Assembly (NCBI RefSeq): GCF_002940685.1
Contig: NZ_PNFP01000012.1
Location: 214,163-278,162, forward strand
Source of the DNA: Ensifer adhaerens
Lineage (GTDB): Bacteria > Pseudomonadota > Alphaproteobacteria > Rhizobiales > Rhizobiaceae
DNA length: 64,000 bases
Reading direction: 5' to 3'
Position numbers and translations under genes: made by a program. The notes under the pieces were generated by a model. That model searched no databases. It was given only the letters and a program-made list of their open reading frames with translations, and was not told the origin of the DNA. This document shows positions 56,630 through 64,000 of this stretch, piece by piece (positions within the stretch are counted from its first letter, which is position 1; each line of letters begins with the position of its first letter).

Positions 56630-56643
56630 TTGACCTCGATCAA
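56630..56643. promoter_or_regulatory. FNR/FixK-type box upstream of the copper operon
   Basis: TTGACCTCGATCAA has perfect TTGA/TCAA half sites and the same TTGACN4ATCAA form as the box at 12590. Its centre is 70 bp from the start at 56566, the same spacing as the boxes at 12590 (73 bp) and 14067 (68 bp). It implies oxygen-responsive control of copper export. Confidence 0.75.
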
Positions 56644-56884
56644 ATACAAACGGCGCATGCGCGTAAAGGTTTCATCGTCACGGGCGCGGGTATCGAAGGA
56701 GCGCTGCTTGAGCAGATGCTGCGCCGCATCAGTCCGACGGGCCGCCGCCCCCCTTCCTCTTTGCCCCCGGCGTCTACGTAGAATGACGTATGTGCAGTGC
56801 AGCGAGACTGCCCGATGATCCCTCAAAGCAGCGGTCCAAAGCACGAAGGCCGCACTGCTTCAAGAACGAGAGGGGTTCAATCAG
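56644..56884 (+). promoter_or_regulatory. urtA promoter/leader region with a TACGT-N6-ACGTA dyad
   Basis: The region upstream of urtA holds a 16-bp dyad at 56775-56790 (TACGT and ACGTA arms with a 6-bp spacer), possibly a CRP/FNR- or GntR-type site. Near 56823-56863 an imperfect hairpin (AAGCAGCGG/CCGCACTGCTT) lies just before the ribosome site GAGAGGGG. No sigma-54 promoter or NtrC site was found, which would be the usual nitrogen control of urea uptake. Confidence 0.4.
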
Positions 56885-58177
56885 ATGACTATCAAGGCCA
56901 GCCTCACCGGGGCATTCCTCGCAGCCGTCCTGTCGACGACGGCGCTTAACGCCGCTTTCGCCGCCGACGACACGATCAAGGTCGGCATCCTGCATTCGCT
57001 CTCCGGCACCATGGCGATCTCAGAGACGACGCTCAAAGATGCCATGCTGATGCTGATCGACGAGCAGAACAAGAAGGGCGGCCTGCTCGGCAAGAAGCTC
57101 GAAGCGGTCGTCGTCGACCCGGCATCCGACTGGCCGCTCTTTGCCGAAAAGGCGCGCGAGCTGGTCTCGGTCGACAAGGTTTCGGCCGTCTTCGGCTGCT
57201 GGACGTCGGTGTCGCGCAAGTCGGTGCTGCCGGTGTTCGAGGAGTTGAATTCGATCCTCTTCTATCCCGTCCAGTACGAGGGTGAGGAAAGCCAGCGCAA
57301 CGTCTTCTACACCGGGGCGGCTCCGAACCAGCAGGCGATCCCGGCCGTCGACTACCTGATGGCAAACGAGAGCGTCGAGCGCTGGGTGCTCGCCGGAACC
57401 GACTATGTCTATCCGCGCACGACCAACAAGATCCTCGAAGCCTATCTGATCTCCAAGGGCGTGAAGCCCGAGGACATCATGATCAACTACACGCCCTTTG
57501 GGCACTCCGACTGGCAGACGATCGTTTCCGACATCAAGAAGTTCGGCTCGGCCGGCAAGAAGACCGCCGTCGTCTCGACCATCAATGGCGACGCCAACGT
57601 GCCGTTCTACAAGGAACTGGCGAACCAGGGCGTCAAGGCGGAGGATATTCCGGTCGTCGCCTTCTCGGTCGGCGAAGAGGAACTCGCCGGTCTCGATACC
57701 GGCCCGCTCGTCGGGCATCTCGCCGCCTGGAACTACTTCCAGTCCGTCGACACGCCCGCCAATGCCGAGTTCATCAAGACCTGGAAGGCCTATACCAAGA
57801 ACGACAAGCGCGTGACCAACGATCCGATGGAAGCGCACTACATCGGCTTCAACATGTGGCTGAAGGCGGTCGAGAAGGCCGGCACCACCGATACGGACGC
57901 CGTTCTCGACGCGATGATCGGCGTCTCGGTGCCCAACCTTTCGGGCGGCTATTCGACGATGATGCCGAACCACCACATCACCAAGCCGGTGCTGATCGGC
58001 GAAATCCAGGGCGACGGCCAGTTCGAAACCGTGTGGGAAACACCCGGCCTTGTGGTCGGCGACGAGTGGTCCGACTACCTGCCGGACTCCAAGGACCTGA
58101 TCTCCGATTGGCGCGCACCGATGTCCTGCGGCAACTTCAACGTTGCCACCGGCAAGTGCGGCGGCAAGGGCTCCTGA
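56885..58177 (+). CDS. urtA: Urea ABC transporter substrate-binding protein UrtA
   Basis: A 430-residue periplasmic protein of the type I amide/urea group. Signal peptide SLTGAFLAAVLSTTALNAAF with cleavage at AFA-AD. UrtA blocks: DTIKVGILHSLSGTMAISET, VFGCWTSVSRKSVLPVFEEL, LFYPVQYEGEESQRNVFYTG, GTDYVYPRTTNKILEAYLIS, VAFSVGEEELAGLD and the C-terminal WRAPMSCGNFNVATGKCGG. These are diagnostic for urea rather than branched-chain amino acid binding. It is followed by a GC hairpin and then urtB. Confidence 0.95.
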   Translation: MTIKASLTGAFLAAVLSTTALNAAFAADDTIKVGILHSLSGTMAISETTLKDAMLMLIDEQNKKGGLLGKKLEAVVVDPASDWPLFAEKARELVSVDKVSAVFGCWTSVSRKSVLPVFEELNSILFYPVQYEGEESQRNVFYTGAAPNQQAIPAVDYLMANESVERWVLAGTDYVYPRTTNKILEAYLISKGVKPEDIMINYTPFGHSDWQTIVSDIKKFGSAGKKTAVVSTINGDANVPFYKELANQGVKAEDIPVVAFSVGEEELAGLDTGPLVGHLAAWNYFQSVDTPANAEFIKTWKAYTKNDKRVTNDPMEAHYIGFNMWLKAVEKAGTTDTDAVLDAMIGVSVPNLSGGYSTMMPNHHITKPVLIGEIQGDGQFETVWETPGLVVGDEWSDYLPDSKDLISDWRAPMSCGNFNVATGKCGGKGS

Positions 58178-58197
58178 TTTCATCACCTAGTCATAGG

Positions 58198-58218
58198 CCG
58201 GGCGGGGTAGCCGCCCGG
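58198..58218 (+). terminator. Hairpin between urtA and urtB
   Basis: CCGGGCGG at 58198-58205 pairs with CCGCCCGG at 58211-58218 around a 5-base loop, 21 bp after the urtA stop. It resembles the hairpins after the other two binding-protein genes and probably sets the ratio of binding protein to membrane components. Confidence 0.6.
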
Positions 58219-58350
58219 ACAGTGCTTGCATGACGAAACCCTAGGCAAAGCATGCCCTTCGTTCGGCGGCGCGCACGGACGAAGGGAGCCTGCTTGGGGT
58301 CATGGCGGGTTTGCGCATGCACAGCATGACCAGACCCGGATGAGGGGCCC

Positions 58351-59967
58351 ATGTACCGAATTCTGCAAATCCTGTTTGTTGCGCTCTGCCTGTTGATCTC
58401 GGCCCATGTGGTCGGGTCGCGTGCGGCGGACGACCTCGGCGTGCTGGTCGATCAGCTCGGTGCCGCAAAGCTCTCGGACATGGACGATCGCATCGCAGCG
58501 CTCGCCAAGACCGGAGATGCGAAGGTCATTCCGGTTCTCGAGGCGCTCGGCGAGGGCGAACTCTATCAGCGCAAGTCCGATGGCAAGGTCTTCCTGGTCA
58601 AGGCGGGTGGCGCCGACCTTCAGCTCGTCGATCCCGTGACGGGGGCAGATGCGGGCGCGACGCCGAAGGCGGCCATGCAGAAGGTCAAGGTCAACAATGC
58701 GGTGCGCCGCGCGGTGCGCAGCGCCCTTGGCGGACTGACGCTGTTCAGCGAAGACACAGGCGCCCGCCTGAAGGCGGCGCAGTCGATGCTGCAGACGCCG
58801 AATGCCGATGCGCTCGAGGCGATCGAAACGGCGATCGCTGCCGAGAAAGACGGGAGCGTGCGCAAGGTTCTCGTTGAGGCCCGCGCGGTGACGCTGCTCG
58901 TCTCGGATCGCCCGGACGATCAGAAGCGCCAGGCGATCGCGCTGCTTGCCGAAGGCAATGGGCGAAACGGCCTTGCCGTTCTGACCTCCGCTCTGGCCAC
59001 AGCCGATGTTTCCCTTAAACCCGATATCGAGGCGGCGATCGCCCGGATCGAGCAGACCCAGGCCTTCTGGAGCGCCGGCCAGAACGTCTGGTACGGCCTG
59101 TCGCTCGGCTCGGTCCTCTTGCTGGCGGCAATCGGCCTTGCCATCACCTTCGGCGTCATGGGCATCATCAACATGGCCCATGGCGAGATGGTCATGCTCG
59201 GCGCCTACACGACCTTCCTGGTGCAGGAGGTGGTGCGCAATTCCTACCCCGAACTCTTCGACTGGTCGCTGGCGATCGCCTTGCCCCTTGCCTTTCTCGT
59301 GACCGGCGCCGTTGGCCTTGCAATCGAGCGCGGTGTCATTCGCTTTCTCTACGGCCGTCCGCTCGAAACCCTGCTTGCCACCTGGGGTATCTCGCTGATC
59401 CTGCAGCAGTCGGTGCGCTCGATCTTCGGCCCGACCAATCGCGAGGTCGGCAATCCCTCCTGGATGTCCGGCGCGTTTGATCTCGGCGGCCTGACGATCA
59501 CCTGGAACCGCCTGTGGATCATCGTTTTCGCGCTGGCGGTATTCGCAGCGCTGCTGTTCCTGCTCAAGAGGACGTCGATGGGCCTTAAGATGCGGGCCGT
59601 GACCCAGAATCGGCGCATGGCGTCGTCGATGGGTATCCGCACCCCCTGGGTGGACGCGCTCACCTTCGCGCTCGGCTCCGGCATCGCAGGAATGGCCGGC
59701 GTTGCGCTCTCGCAGATCGACAACGTCTCGCCCAATCTCGGCCAGGGCTACATCATCGACAGCTTCATGGTCGTCGTCTTCGGTGGCGTCGGCAATCTCT
59801 GGGGCACGCTCGTCGGCGCCTTCTCGCTCGGCATCCTCAACAAGTTCCTGGAGCCCTATGCCGGAGCGGTCCTCGGCAAGATCCTGGTCCTGGTGCTGAT
59901 CATCCTCTTCATCCAGAAGAAACCGCGCGGCCTCTTCGCGCTCAAGGGAAGGGCGGTGGAAGCATGA
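58351..59967 (+). CDS. urtB: Urea ABC transporter permease UrtB
   Basis: A 538-residue LivH-type permease. Its first about 240 residues form an exported, helical repeat domain (signal MYRILQILFVALCLLISAHV) that is characteristic of UrtB and absent from LivH. The membrane part starts near WYGLSLGSVLLLAAIGLAIT, with ITFGVMGIINMAHGEMVMLG, YGRPLETLLATWGISLILQQ, the coupling loop RAVTQNRRMASSMGI and VFGGVGNLWGTLVGAFSLG. It overlaps urtC by 4 bp. Confidence 0.95.
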   Translation: MYRILQILFVALCLLISAHVVGSRAADDLGVLVDQLGAAKLSDMDDRIAALAKTGDAKVIPVLEALGEGELYQRKSDGKVFLVKAGGADLQLVDPVTGADAGATPKAAMQKVKVNNAVRRAVRSALGGLTLFSEDTGARLKAAQSMLQTPNADALEAIETAIAAEKDGSVRKVLVEARAVTLLVSDRPDDQKRQAIALLAEGNGRNGLAVLTSALATADVSLKPDIEAAIARIEQTQAFWSAGQNVWYGLSLGSVLLLAAIGLAITFGVMGIINMAHGEMVMLGAYTTFLVQEVVRNSYPELFDWSLAIALPLAFLVTGAVGLAIERGVIRFLYGRPLETLLATWGISLILQQSVRSIFGPTNREVGNPSWMSGAFDLGGLTITWNRLWIIVFALAVFAALLFLLKRTSMGLKMRAVTQNRRMASSMGIRTPWVDALTFALGSGIAGMAGVALSQIDNVSPNLGQGYIIDSFMVVVFGGVGNLWGTLVGAFSLGILNKFLEPYAGAVLGKILVLVLIILFIQKKPRGLFALKGRAVEA

Positions 59968-61124
59968 TCACGTCATTTCTGATGCGGTCGTTCGACCGCA
60001 GCATTCTGATCGCCGTTGCAATCCTCGTCGGCCTCGCCATGCTTGTCCCGGCGCTCAACCTTTTGACCGCGCCCGATCATCCACTGCACGTGCCGACCTA
60101 TCTTGTGTCGCTGTTCGGCAAGTACCTGACCTATGCGCTGCTGGCGCTGGCGCTCGATCTCGTCTGGGGTTTCTGCGGCATCCTTTCGCTTGGGCATGCG
60201 GCCTTCTTCGCGCTCGGCGGCTATGCCATGGGCATGTATCTGATGCGCCAGATCGGCGCGCGCGGCTCCTATGGCAATCCACTGCTGCCAGATTTCATGG
60301 TCTTCCTCAACTGGAAGGAACTGCCCTGGTTCTGGCATGGCTTCGACATGTTCTGGTTCGCGGCACTGATGGTGGTGCTGGTGCCCGGGCTGCTCGCCTT
60401 CGTTTTTGGCTGGTTCGCCTTCCGCTCGCGCGTCAACGGCGTCTATCTCTCGATCATCACCCAGGCGATGACCTACGCGCTACTGCTTGCCTTCTTCCGC
60501 AACGACATGGGCTTCGGCGGTAACAACGGACTCACCGACTTCAAGGACATCCTCGGCTTCAACATTCAGGCGGACGGCACACGCGCCGCATTGTTCGCCG
60601 CCTCGGCGCTGATGCTGGCGCTCTGCCTGATCCTGTCGTCGGCGATCGTGCGCTCCAAATACGGCAAGGTGCTCGTCGCCGTTCGCGATGCCGAAAGCCG
60701 GACGCGTTTCCTCGGCTACCGCGTCGAGCACATCAAGCTCTTCGCCTTTACCGTCTCGGCGATGATGGCCGGCATTGCCGGCGCGCTCTACGTGCCGCAG
60801 GTCGGTATCATCAATCCCGGCGAGTTCGAGCCCGGCAATTCGATCGAGGTGGTGATCTGGACCGCGGTCGGCGGCCGCGGCACGCTGATCGGCCCGATCG
60901 TCGGCGCCATTCTCGTCAATGGCGGCAAGAGCATTTTCACGGCGGCCTTCCCGGAATTCTGGCTGTTTGCGCTTGGCGGCCTGTTCGTGCTCGTCACCCT
61001 GTTCCTGCCGAAGGGGGTCGTGGGAACGGCAGGAGCCTACCTTGCCCGTCGCCGTGCACAGCGGAAGGCGCAGGCGGACCAGATGCCGGACAATCTTGCC
61101 GCTGAACCCATGGCTGCGGAGTAG
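59964..61124 (+). CDS. urtC: Urea ABC transporter permease UrtC
   Basis: A 386-residue LivM-type permease. The ATG at 59964 overlaps the urtB stop (ATGA). Features: YALLALALDLVWGFCGILSL, GHAAFFALGGYAMGMYLMRQ, the MGFGGNNGLTDFKDILGFN loop typical of UrtC, the coupling loop VAVRDAESRTRFLGY and WTAVGGRGTLIGPIVGAILV. It ends with a short charged tail. Pairs with UrtB. Confidence 0.95.
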   Translation: MITSFLMRSFDRSILIAVAILVGLAMLVPALNLLTAPDHPLHVPTYLVSLFGKYLTYALLALALDLVWGFCGILSLGHAAFFALGGYAMGMYLMRQIGARGSYGNPLLPDFMVFLNWKELPWFWHGFDMFWFAALMVVLVPGLLAFVFGWFAFRSRVNGVYLSIITQAMTYALLLAFFRNDMGFGGNNGLTDFKDILGFNIQADGTRAALFAASALMLALCLILSSAIVRSKYGKVLVAVRDAESRTRFLGYRVEHIKLFAFTVSAMMAGIAGALYVPQVGIINPGEFEPGNSIEVVIWTAVGGRGTLIGPIVGAILVNGGKSIFTAAFPEFWLFALGGLFVLVTLFLPKGVVGTAGAYLARRRAQRKAQADQMPDNLAAEPMAAE

Positions 61125-61129
61125 ACGAC

Positions 61130-61894
61130 ATGAACCAGACGATCGGCCAGACCAGACCGACCAGCCTTCTCTACCTCGATGGCGTCTCCGTCTCCTTCGA
61201 CGGCTTCAAGGCGCTGAACGCGCTCTCCTTCGTCATCGAACCGGGGGAACTGCGGGCGATCATCGGCCCGAACGGTGCCGGCAAGACGACGATGATGGAC
61301 ATCATCACCGGCAAGACGCGGCCGGACGAGGGCCAGGTGTTCTTCAAGGGTGAAATCGACCTCACGAAGAAGGATGAGGCCGAGATCGCCTCGCTCGGCA
61401 TCGGCCGCAAGTTCCAGAAGCCGACCGTGTTTGAAAGCCACACGGTGTGGGACAATCTCGAACTCGCCTTGAACCGCAAAAGGGGGGTGTTTCCGACGCT
61501 GTTCTATCGGCTGACGGCAGAAGACCGGGCGCGCATCGAGGAGATCCTTGTCACCATCCGCATGTCGTCGCGCCGCGACGATCTCGCCGCCAACCTTTCG
61601 CACGGACAGAAGCAATGGCTGGAGATCGGCATGCTGCTGGCGCAGGAGCCGGAACTGCTGCTCGTCGACGAACCGGTCGCCGGCATGACCGATGCCGAGA
61701 CGGCCGAGACGGCCATCCTGCTGAAGGAGATCGCCAGGACGCGGTCCGTCGTCGTTGTCGAGCACGACATGGGCTTTATTCGTGAACTCGGCGTCAAGGT
61801 CACTTGCCTTGCCGAAGGCGCGGTGCTGGCGGAGGGCTCGATCGATTTCGTCAGCAGCGATCCAAAAGTGATCGAGAACTATCTTGGCCGGTGA
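61130..61894 (+). CDS. urtD: Urea ABC transporter ATP-binding protein UrtD
   Basis: A 254-residue LivG-type ATPase with Walker A GPNGAGKTTMMD, a GIGRKFQKPTVFESHTVWDN stretch typical of UrtD, signature LSHGQKQWLEIGMLL, Walker B LLLVDEPVAGMT and switch His VVVEHDMGFIR. It starts 5 bp after urtC. Its stop codon is 35 bp before the urtE start. Confidence 0.95.
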   Translation: MNQTIGQTRPTSLLYLDGVSVSFDGFKALNALSFVIEPGELRAIIGPNGAGKTTMMDIITGKTRPDEGQVFFKGEIDLTKKDEAEIASLGIGRKFQKPTVFESHTVWDNLELALNRKRGVFPTLFYRLTAEDRARIEEILVTIRMSSRRDDLAANLSHGQKQWLEIGMLLAQEPELLLVDEPVAGMTDAETAETAILLKEIARTRSVVVVEHDMGFIRELGVKVTCLAEGAVLAEGSIDFVSSDPKVIENYLGR

Positions 61895-61929
61895 TGGCCC
61901 ACACCGAAAATCACGAAGGAGGGCGCGCC

Positions 61930-62625
61930 ATGCTCAGCGTCGAAAACGTCAATCTTCATTACGGCGCCGCGCAGGCGCTGCGCAACGTGTCGATCACGGC
62001 CGAAATGGGCAAGATCACCTGCGTGCTCGGGCGCAACGGCGTCGGCAAGTCGAGCCTGCTTCGGGCCATCTCCGGTCAGCATCCGATCAGCGCCGGCGCG
62101 ATCGGCTTCAACGGCGCAGCGCTCGCCGGCATGGCGCCCTATCGCCGGGCAAAAGAAGGCATCGGCTACGTCCCCCAGGGGCGTGAGATTTTCCCGCTGC
62201 TGACGGTGAAGGAGAATCTGGAGACCGGCTATGCGCCGCTGAAGCGCGGCGATCGCTCCATACCGGAGGATGTCTTCAATCTGTTTCCGGTGCTGCGCTC
62301 GATGCTCGGGCGGCGCGGAGGCGATCTCTCCGGCGGCCAGCAGCAGCAACTGGCAATCGGCCGGGCGCTGGTCACGCGGCCGAGGATCCTGGTGCTCGAC
62401 GAGCCGACGGAGGGCATCCAGCCTTCGATCATCAAGGATATCGGCCGGGCGATACGCTACCTGCGGGACTCGACCGGCATGGCGATCCTCCTGGTCGAGC
62501 AGTATCTCGATTTCTGCCGCGAGCTTGCCGATCACGTCTACATCATGGACCGGGGCGCCGTGGTGCACGAGGGCGCGCCTGAAACACTGGACACATCAGA
62601 GGCACGCCGGCATCTGACCGTCTAG
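61930..62625 (+). CDS. urtE: Urea ABC transporter ATP-binding protein UrtE
   Basis: A 231-residue LivF-type ATPase: Walker A GRNGVGKSSLLRA, YVPQGREIFPLLTVKENLET, signature LSGGQQQQLAIGRAL, Walker B ILVLDEPTEGIQPSIIKDI and LLVEQYLDF. The ATG at 61930 follows GGAGG by 7 bases; an ATG at 61894 overlapping the urtD stop would add twelve residues that lack homology. Last gene of the urt operon. No urease gene follows, so the enzyme using the urea must be encoded elsewhere. Confidence 0.95.
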   Translation: MLSVENVNLHYGAAQALRNVSITAEMGKITCVLGRNGVGKSSLLRAISGQHPISAGAIGFNGAALAGMAPYRRAKEGIGYVPQGREIFPLLTVKENLETGYAPLKRGDRSIPEDVFNLFPVLRSMLGRRGGDLSGGQQQQLAIGRALVTRPRILVLDEPTEGIQPSIIKDIGRAIRYLRDSTGMAILLVEQYLDFCRELADHVYIMDRGAVVHEGAPETLDTSEARRHLTV

Positions 62626-62933
62626 GCGCGTCGTCCTGAGCAGCACATCCTTGCCGAAGCGGCGGGCTTTTGTTCGCTGCGGGGCGCGTTCGTTCTTGCG
62701 TCCGATACCGGCAAAAAGGAGACCCATGACCGGAGAAATTCCCTCCGTGCCATAAAAGCGCCTACTAAAATCACTAAATCTATACAGTAACTGACGTATC
62801 TTGTTGAGAATGGTGCAGTTTGGGTGTAGGACATCCTAAGCGAAAAAGTGCGGCCGTCACAACCCGTTACCTCCGGTGAATGCCGCGGGAGCGGCGTTGT
62901 GGCGGCCTTCCTTGTTCAGGAAAGCGAAGTGAC
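62626..62933. other. 308-bp region between urtE and the Rrf2 gene
   Basis: A clearly AT-rich segment around 62755-62820 (for example ACTAAAATCACTAAATC and a run ending TTGTTGAGAATGG) must contain the promoter of the Rrf2 gene and perhaps its operator. No gene, riboswitch or clear terminator of urtE was recognised. Confidence 0.45.
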
Positions 62934-63392
62934 ATGTTGACCAAAAAAGGAAAATACGGGCTCAAGGCCCTTGTCGACCTGGCTCAACTGGAGCCCGGGG
63001 AGACCGCCTTCATCACCGAGATCGCCACGCGGAACAATATTCCGAAGAAGTTCCTGGACGCGATCCTGCTCGAACTGCGCAATGCCGGCATCCTGCGCTC
63101 GAAGAAGGGCCCCGGTGGCGGCTATTCGCTCTCCCGGCCGGCCTCCGACATCCGCATCGGCCAGGTCATCCGCACGCTCGACGGGCCGCTTGCGCCGATC
63201 CGCTGCGCCAGCCGCACCGCGTTCGAGGCCTGCGACGACTGTGCCGATCCGGTCAACTGTCATGTGCGCAAGTCGATGAGCGACGTTCGCGACGCGATCG
63301 CCTCGATCCTCGACAACATGACGCTCGCCCAGTTTGCCGCCAACGACAACGCTTCCGAAATCGTCGCCCTGAGGGACGCCGAGGCAGGCTGA
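62934..63392 (+). CDS. Rrf2-family transcriptional regulator with four cysteines
   Basis: A 152-residue Rrf2 winged-helix regulator. The start MLTKKGKYGLKALVDLAQLE and the helix FITEIATRNNIPKKFLDAIL with LLELRNAGILRSKKGPGGGY form the DNA-binding part. The cysteines C91, C100, C103 and C109 (RCASRTAFEACDDCADPVNC) could bind an Fe-S cluster or sense thiols; IscR, NsrR and RirA normally have three cysteines with other spacing, so this is not clearly any of them. Start 62934 follows AGGAAAGCG. It stands alone with no obvious target next to it. Confidence 0.88.
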   Translation: MLTKKGKYGLKALVDLAQLEPGETAFITEIATRNNIPKKFLDAILLELRNAGILRSKKGPGGGYSLSRPASDIRIGQVIRTLDGPLAPIRCASRTAFEACDDCADPVNCHVRKSMSDVRDAIASILDNMTLAQFAANDNASEIVALRDAEAG

Positions 63393-63593
63393 CCTCCGCG
63401 CATCCTGGGCTGCGCCGTGCGCATGAGATGCGGCCAGGCAACCGCGATGTCAGAGCGTTCTGATGATCGTGGCGGCGGCGTTCCGCTAGTCGGCGGGTAA
63501 AGTGCAAGCTCTTTTCGCGCTATTCATAGCGGAAACGAGGTTCTTATAGTCGTCGAGAGGTGGCCCAGAGCAGCGGGAGGATCGCGTCCTGAG

Positions 63594-64000
63594 CTACTGA
63601 GATAACCACACTTTGAGGGGTCCAAGCTTCGCCAACCGGATTTCTTGGGTGGCCAATTCGTCAGCAGACCAACATACGATCGGTAGCCCTCTCGAAGCCG
63701 ATGCGGCAGCTTGCAGCACCCCAAGACGCGCAAACGGATCGCAGGCGACAGAGAACCAGTTAGACAATCCAAGCGAAAATCCAGTGTCAAAACTGATGAA
63801 GCCTGCCTCGATCGCGCCAGGCTCGCCCTTAAACCAAAAAGTTACCCGGTTGTCTTCGAGCAAGCTGCTAGGAAAGATCGTTCCACCATGAGTCCCCCAC
63901 GCTTGTTCCCAGAGTTCCAACTCGGTCGCGTCCCCACAAGTGGTGTAGCTGGGCGGTAGCGAAGCCGCTCGCGAGCGCGCCCTCGACAGCGCCGTAGCGA
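63594..64000 (-). CDS. Uncharacterised protein, possibly GNAT-like, 5' end uncertain
   Basis: The frame is open from a stop at 63594 to the window edge, so the gene may begin outside the window; a TTG at 63920 after GGGGAC is the only internal start candidate. The readable part contains WEQAWGTHGGTIFPSSLLED, VTFWFKGEPGAIEAGFISFD, GLSNWFSVACDPFARLGVLQ and ends LAKLGPLKVWLSQ. The final pattern, a strand-rich region ending in G-P-L-x-V-W-L, recalls small GNAT-fold accessory proteins, but this is only an impression. The GC content of this stretch is visibly lower than in the rest of the window, so it may be of foreign origin. Confidence 0.45.
   Translation of the reverse strand, partial: ATALSRARSRAASLPPSYTTCGDATELELWEQAWGTHGGTIFPSSLLEDNRVTFWFKGEPGAIEAGFISFDTGFSLGLSNWFSVACDPFARLGVLQAAASASRGLPIVCWSADELATQEIRLAKLGPLKVWLSQ

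Overview
The window is chromosome- or megaplasmid-like DNA of a high-GC alphaproteobacterium, most likely a Sinorhizobium/Ensifer. The evidence is a DctA of 441 residues that, from memory, is very close to the S. meliloti protein, a dctBD pair diverging from dctA across a sigma-54 promoter, a RIME-like intergenic palindrome pair, FNR/FixK-type boxes, and many ABC uptake systems. No tRNA, rRNA, CRISPR array, insertion sequence or phage gene was seen. The density and strand layout are typical of a catabolic region.

Layout. 1-5.1 kb: a minus-strand operon with a two-part membrane protein (DUF3100 plus a small partner), an M20 amidohydrolase, a LysR regulator, a 3-hydroxyisobutyrate-dehydrogenase-like enzyme and an aldehyde dehydrogenase cut by the window edge. 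5.4-12.5 kb: a sugar or polyol ABC importer (binding protein, double ATPase, two permeases) with its LacI regulator and a Gfo/Idh/MocA dehydrogenase. 12.6-15.7 kb: universal stress protein, pyridoxamine-phosphate-oxidase-like protein and SLC13 permease, with two FNR/FixK boxes. 15.9-20.9 kb: glycerate kinase, methyltransferase, secreted S8 protease, and a divergent ECF sigma/anti-sigma pair. 20.9-25.2 kb: Lrp/AsnC regulator diverging from diaminopropionate ammonia-lyase and two M20-type hydrolases. 25.3-25.9 kb: a truncated paralogue of the S8 protease.

26-33 kb: thiC under a TPP riboswitch, then dctD-dctB and dctA. 33-37 kb: WYL regulator, glutathione transferase and two uncharacterised proteins. 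36.7-41 kb: a hybrid histidine kinase whose sensor is an NCS1-type permease, overlapping its LuxR-type response regulator. 41.2-50.2 kb: an ABC importer, a PHP-domain metallohydrolase, a LacI regulator and a DUF5054 protein with GH38-like motifs, a probable uptake-and-cleavage system for an unknown glycoside. 50.3-52 kb: a small secreted protein and a membrane adenylate/guanylate cyclase. 52.2-56.6 kb: a copper-handling operon (small Cys-rich protein, multicopper oxidase, Cu-ATPase) behind a third FNR/FixK box. 56.9-62.6 kb: urtABCDE urea transporter. 62.9 kb to the end: an Rrf2 regulator and the 3' part of an unidentified gene.

Common themes: all three binding-protein genes of the complete ABC systems are followed by a GC-rich hairpin before the next gene; three separate transcription units carry an FNR/FixK-type box 68-73 bp ahead of the start codon; and several regulators sit beside palindromes likely to be their operators. 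The most promising under-described units are the DUF5054/PHP/ABC cluster, the NCS1-permease histidine kinase, the DUF3100-M20 operon and the S8 protease with its truncated twin.
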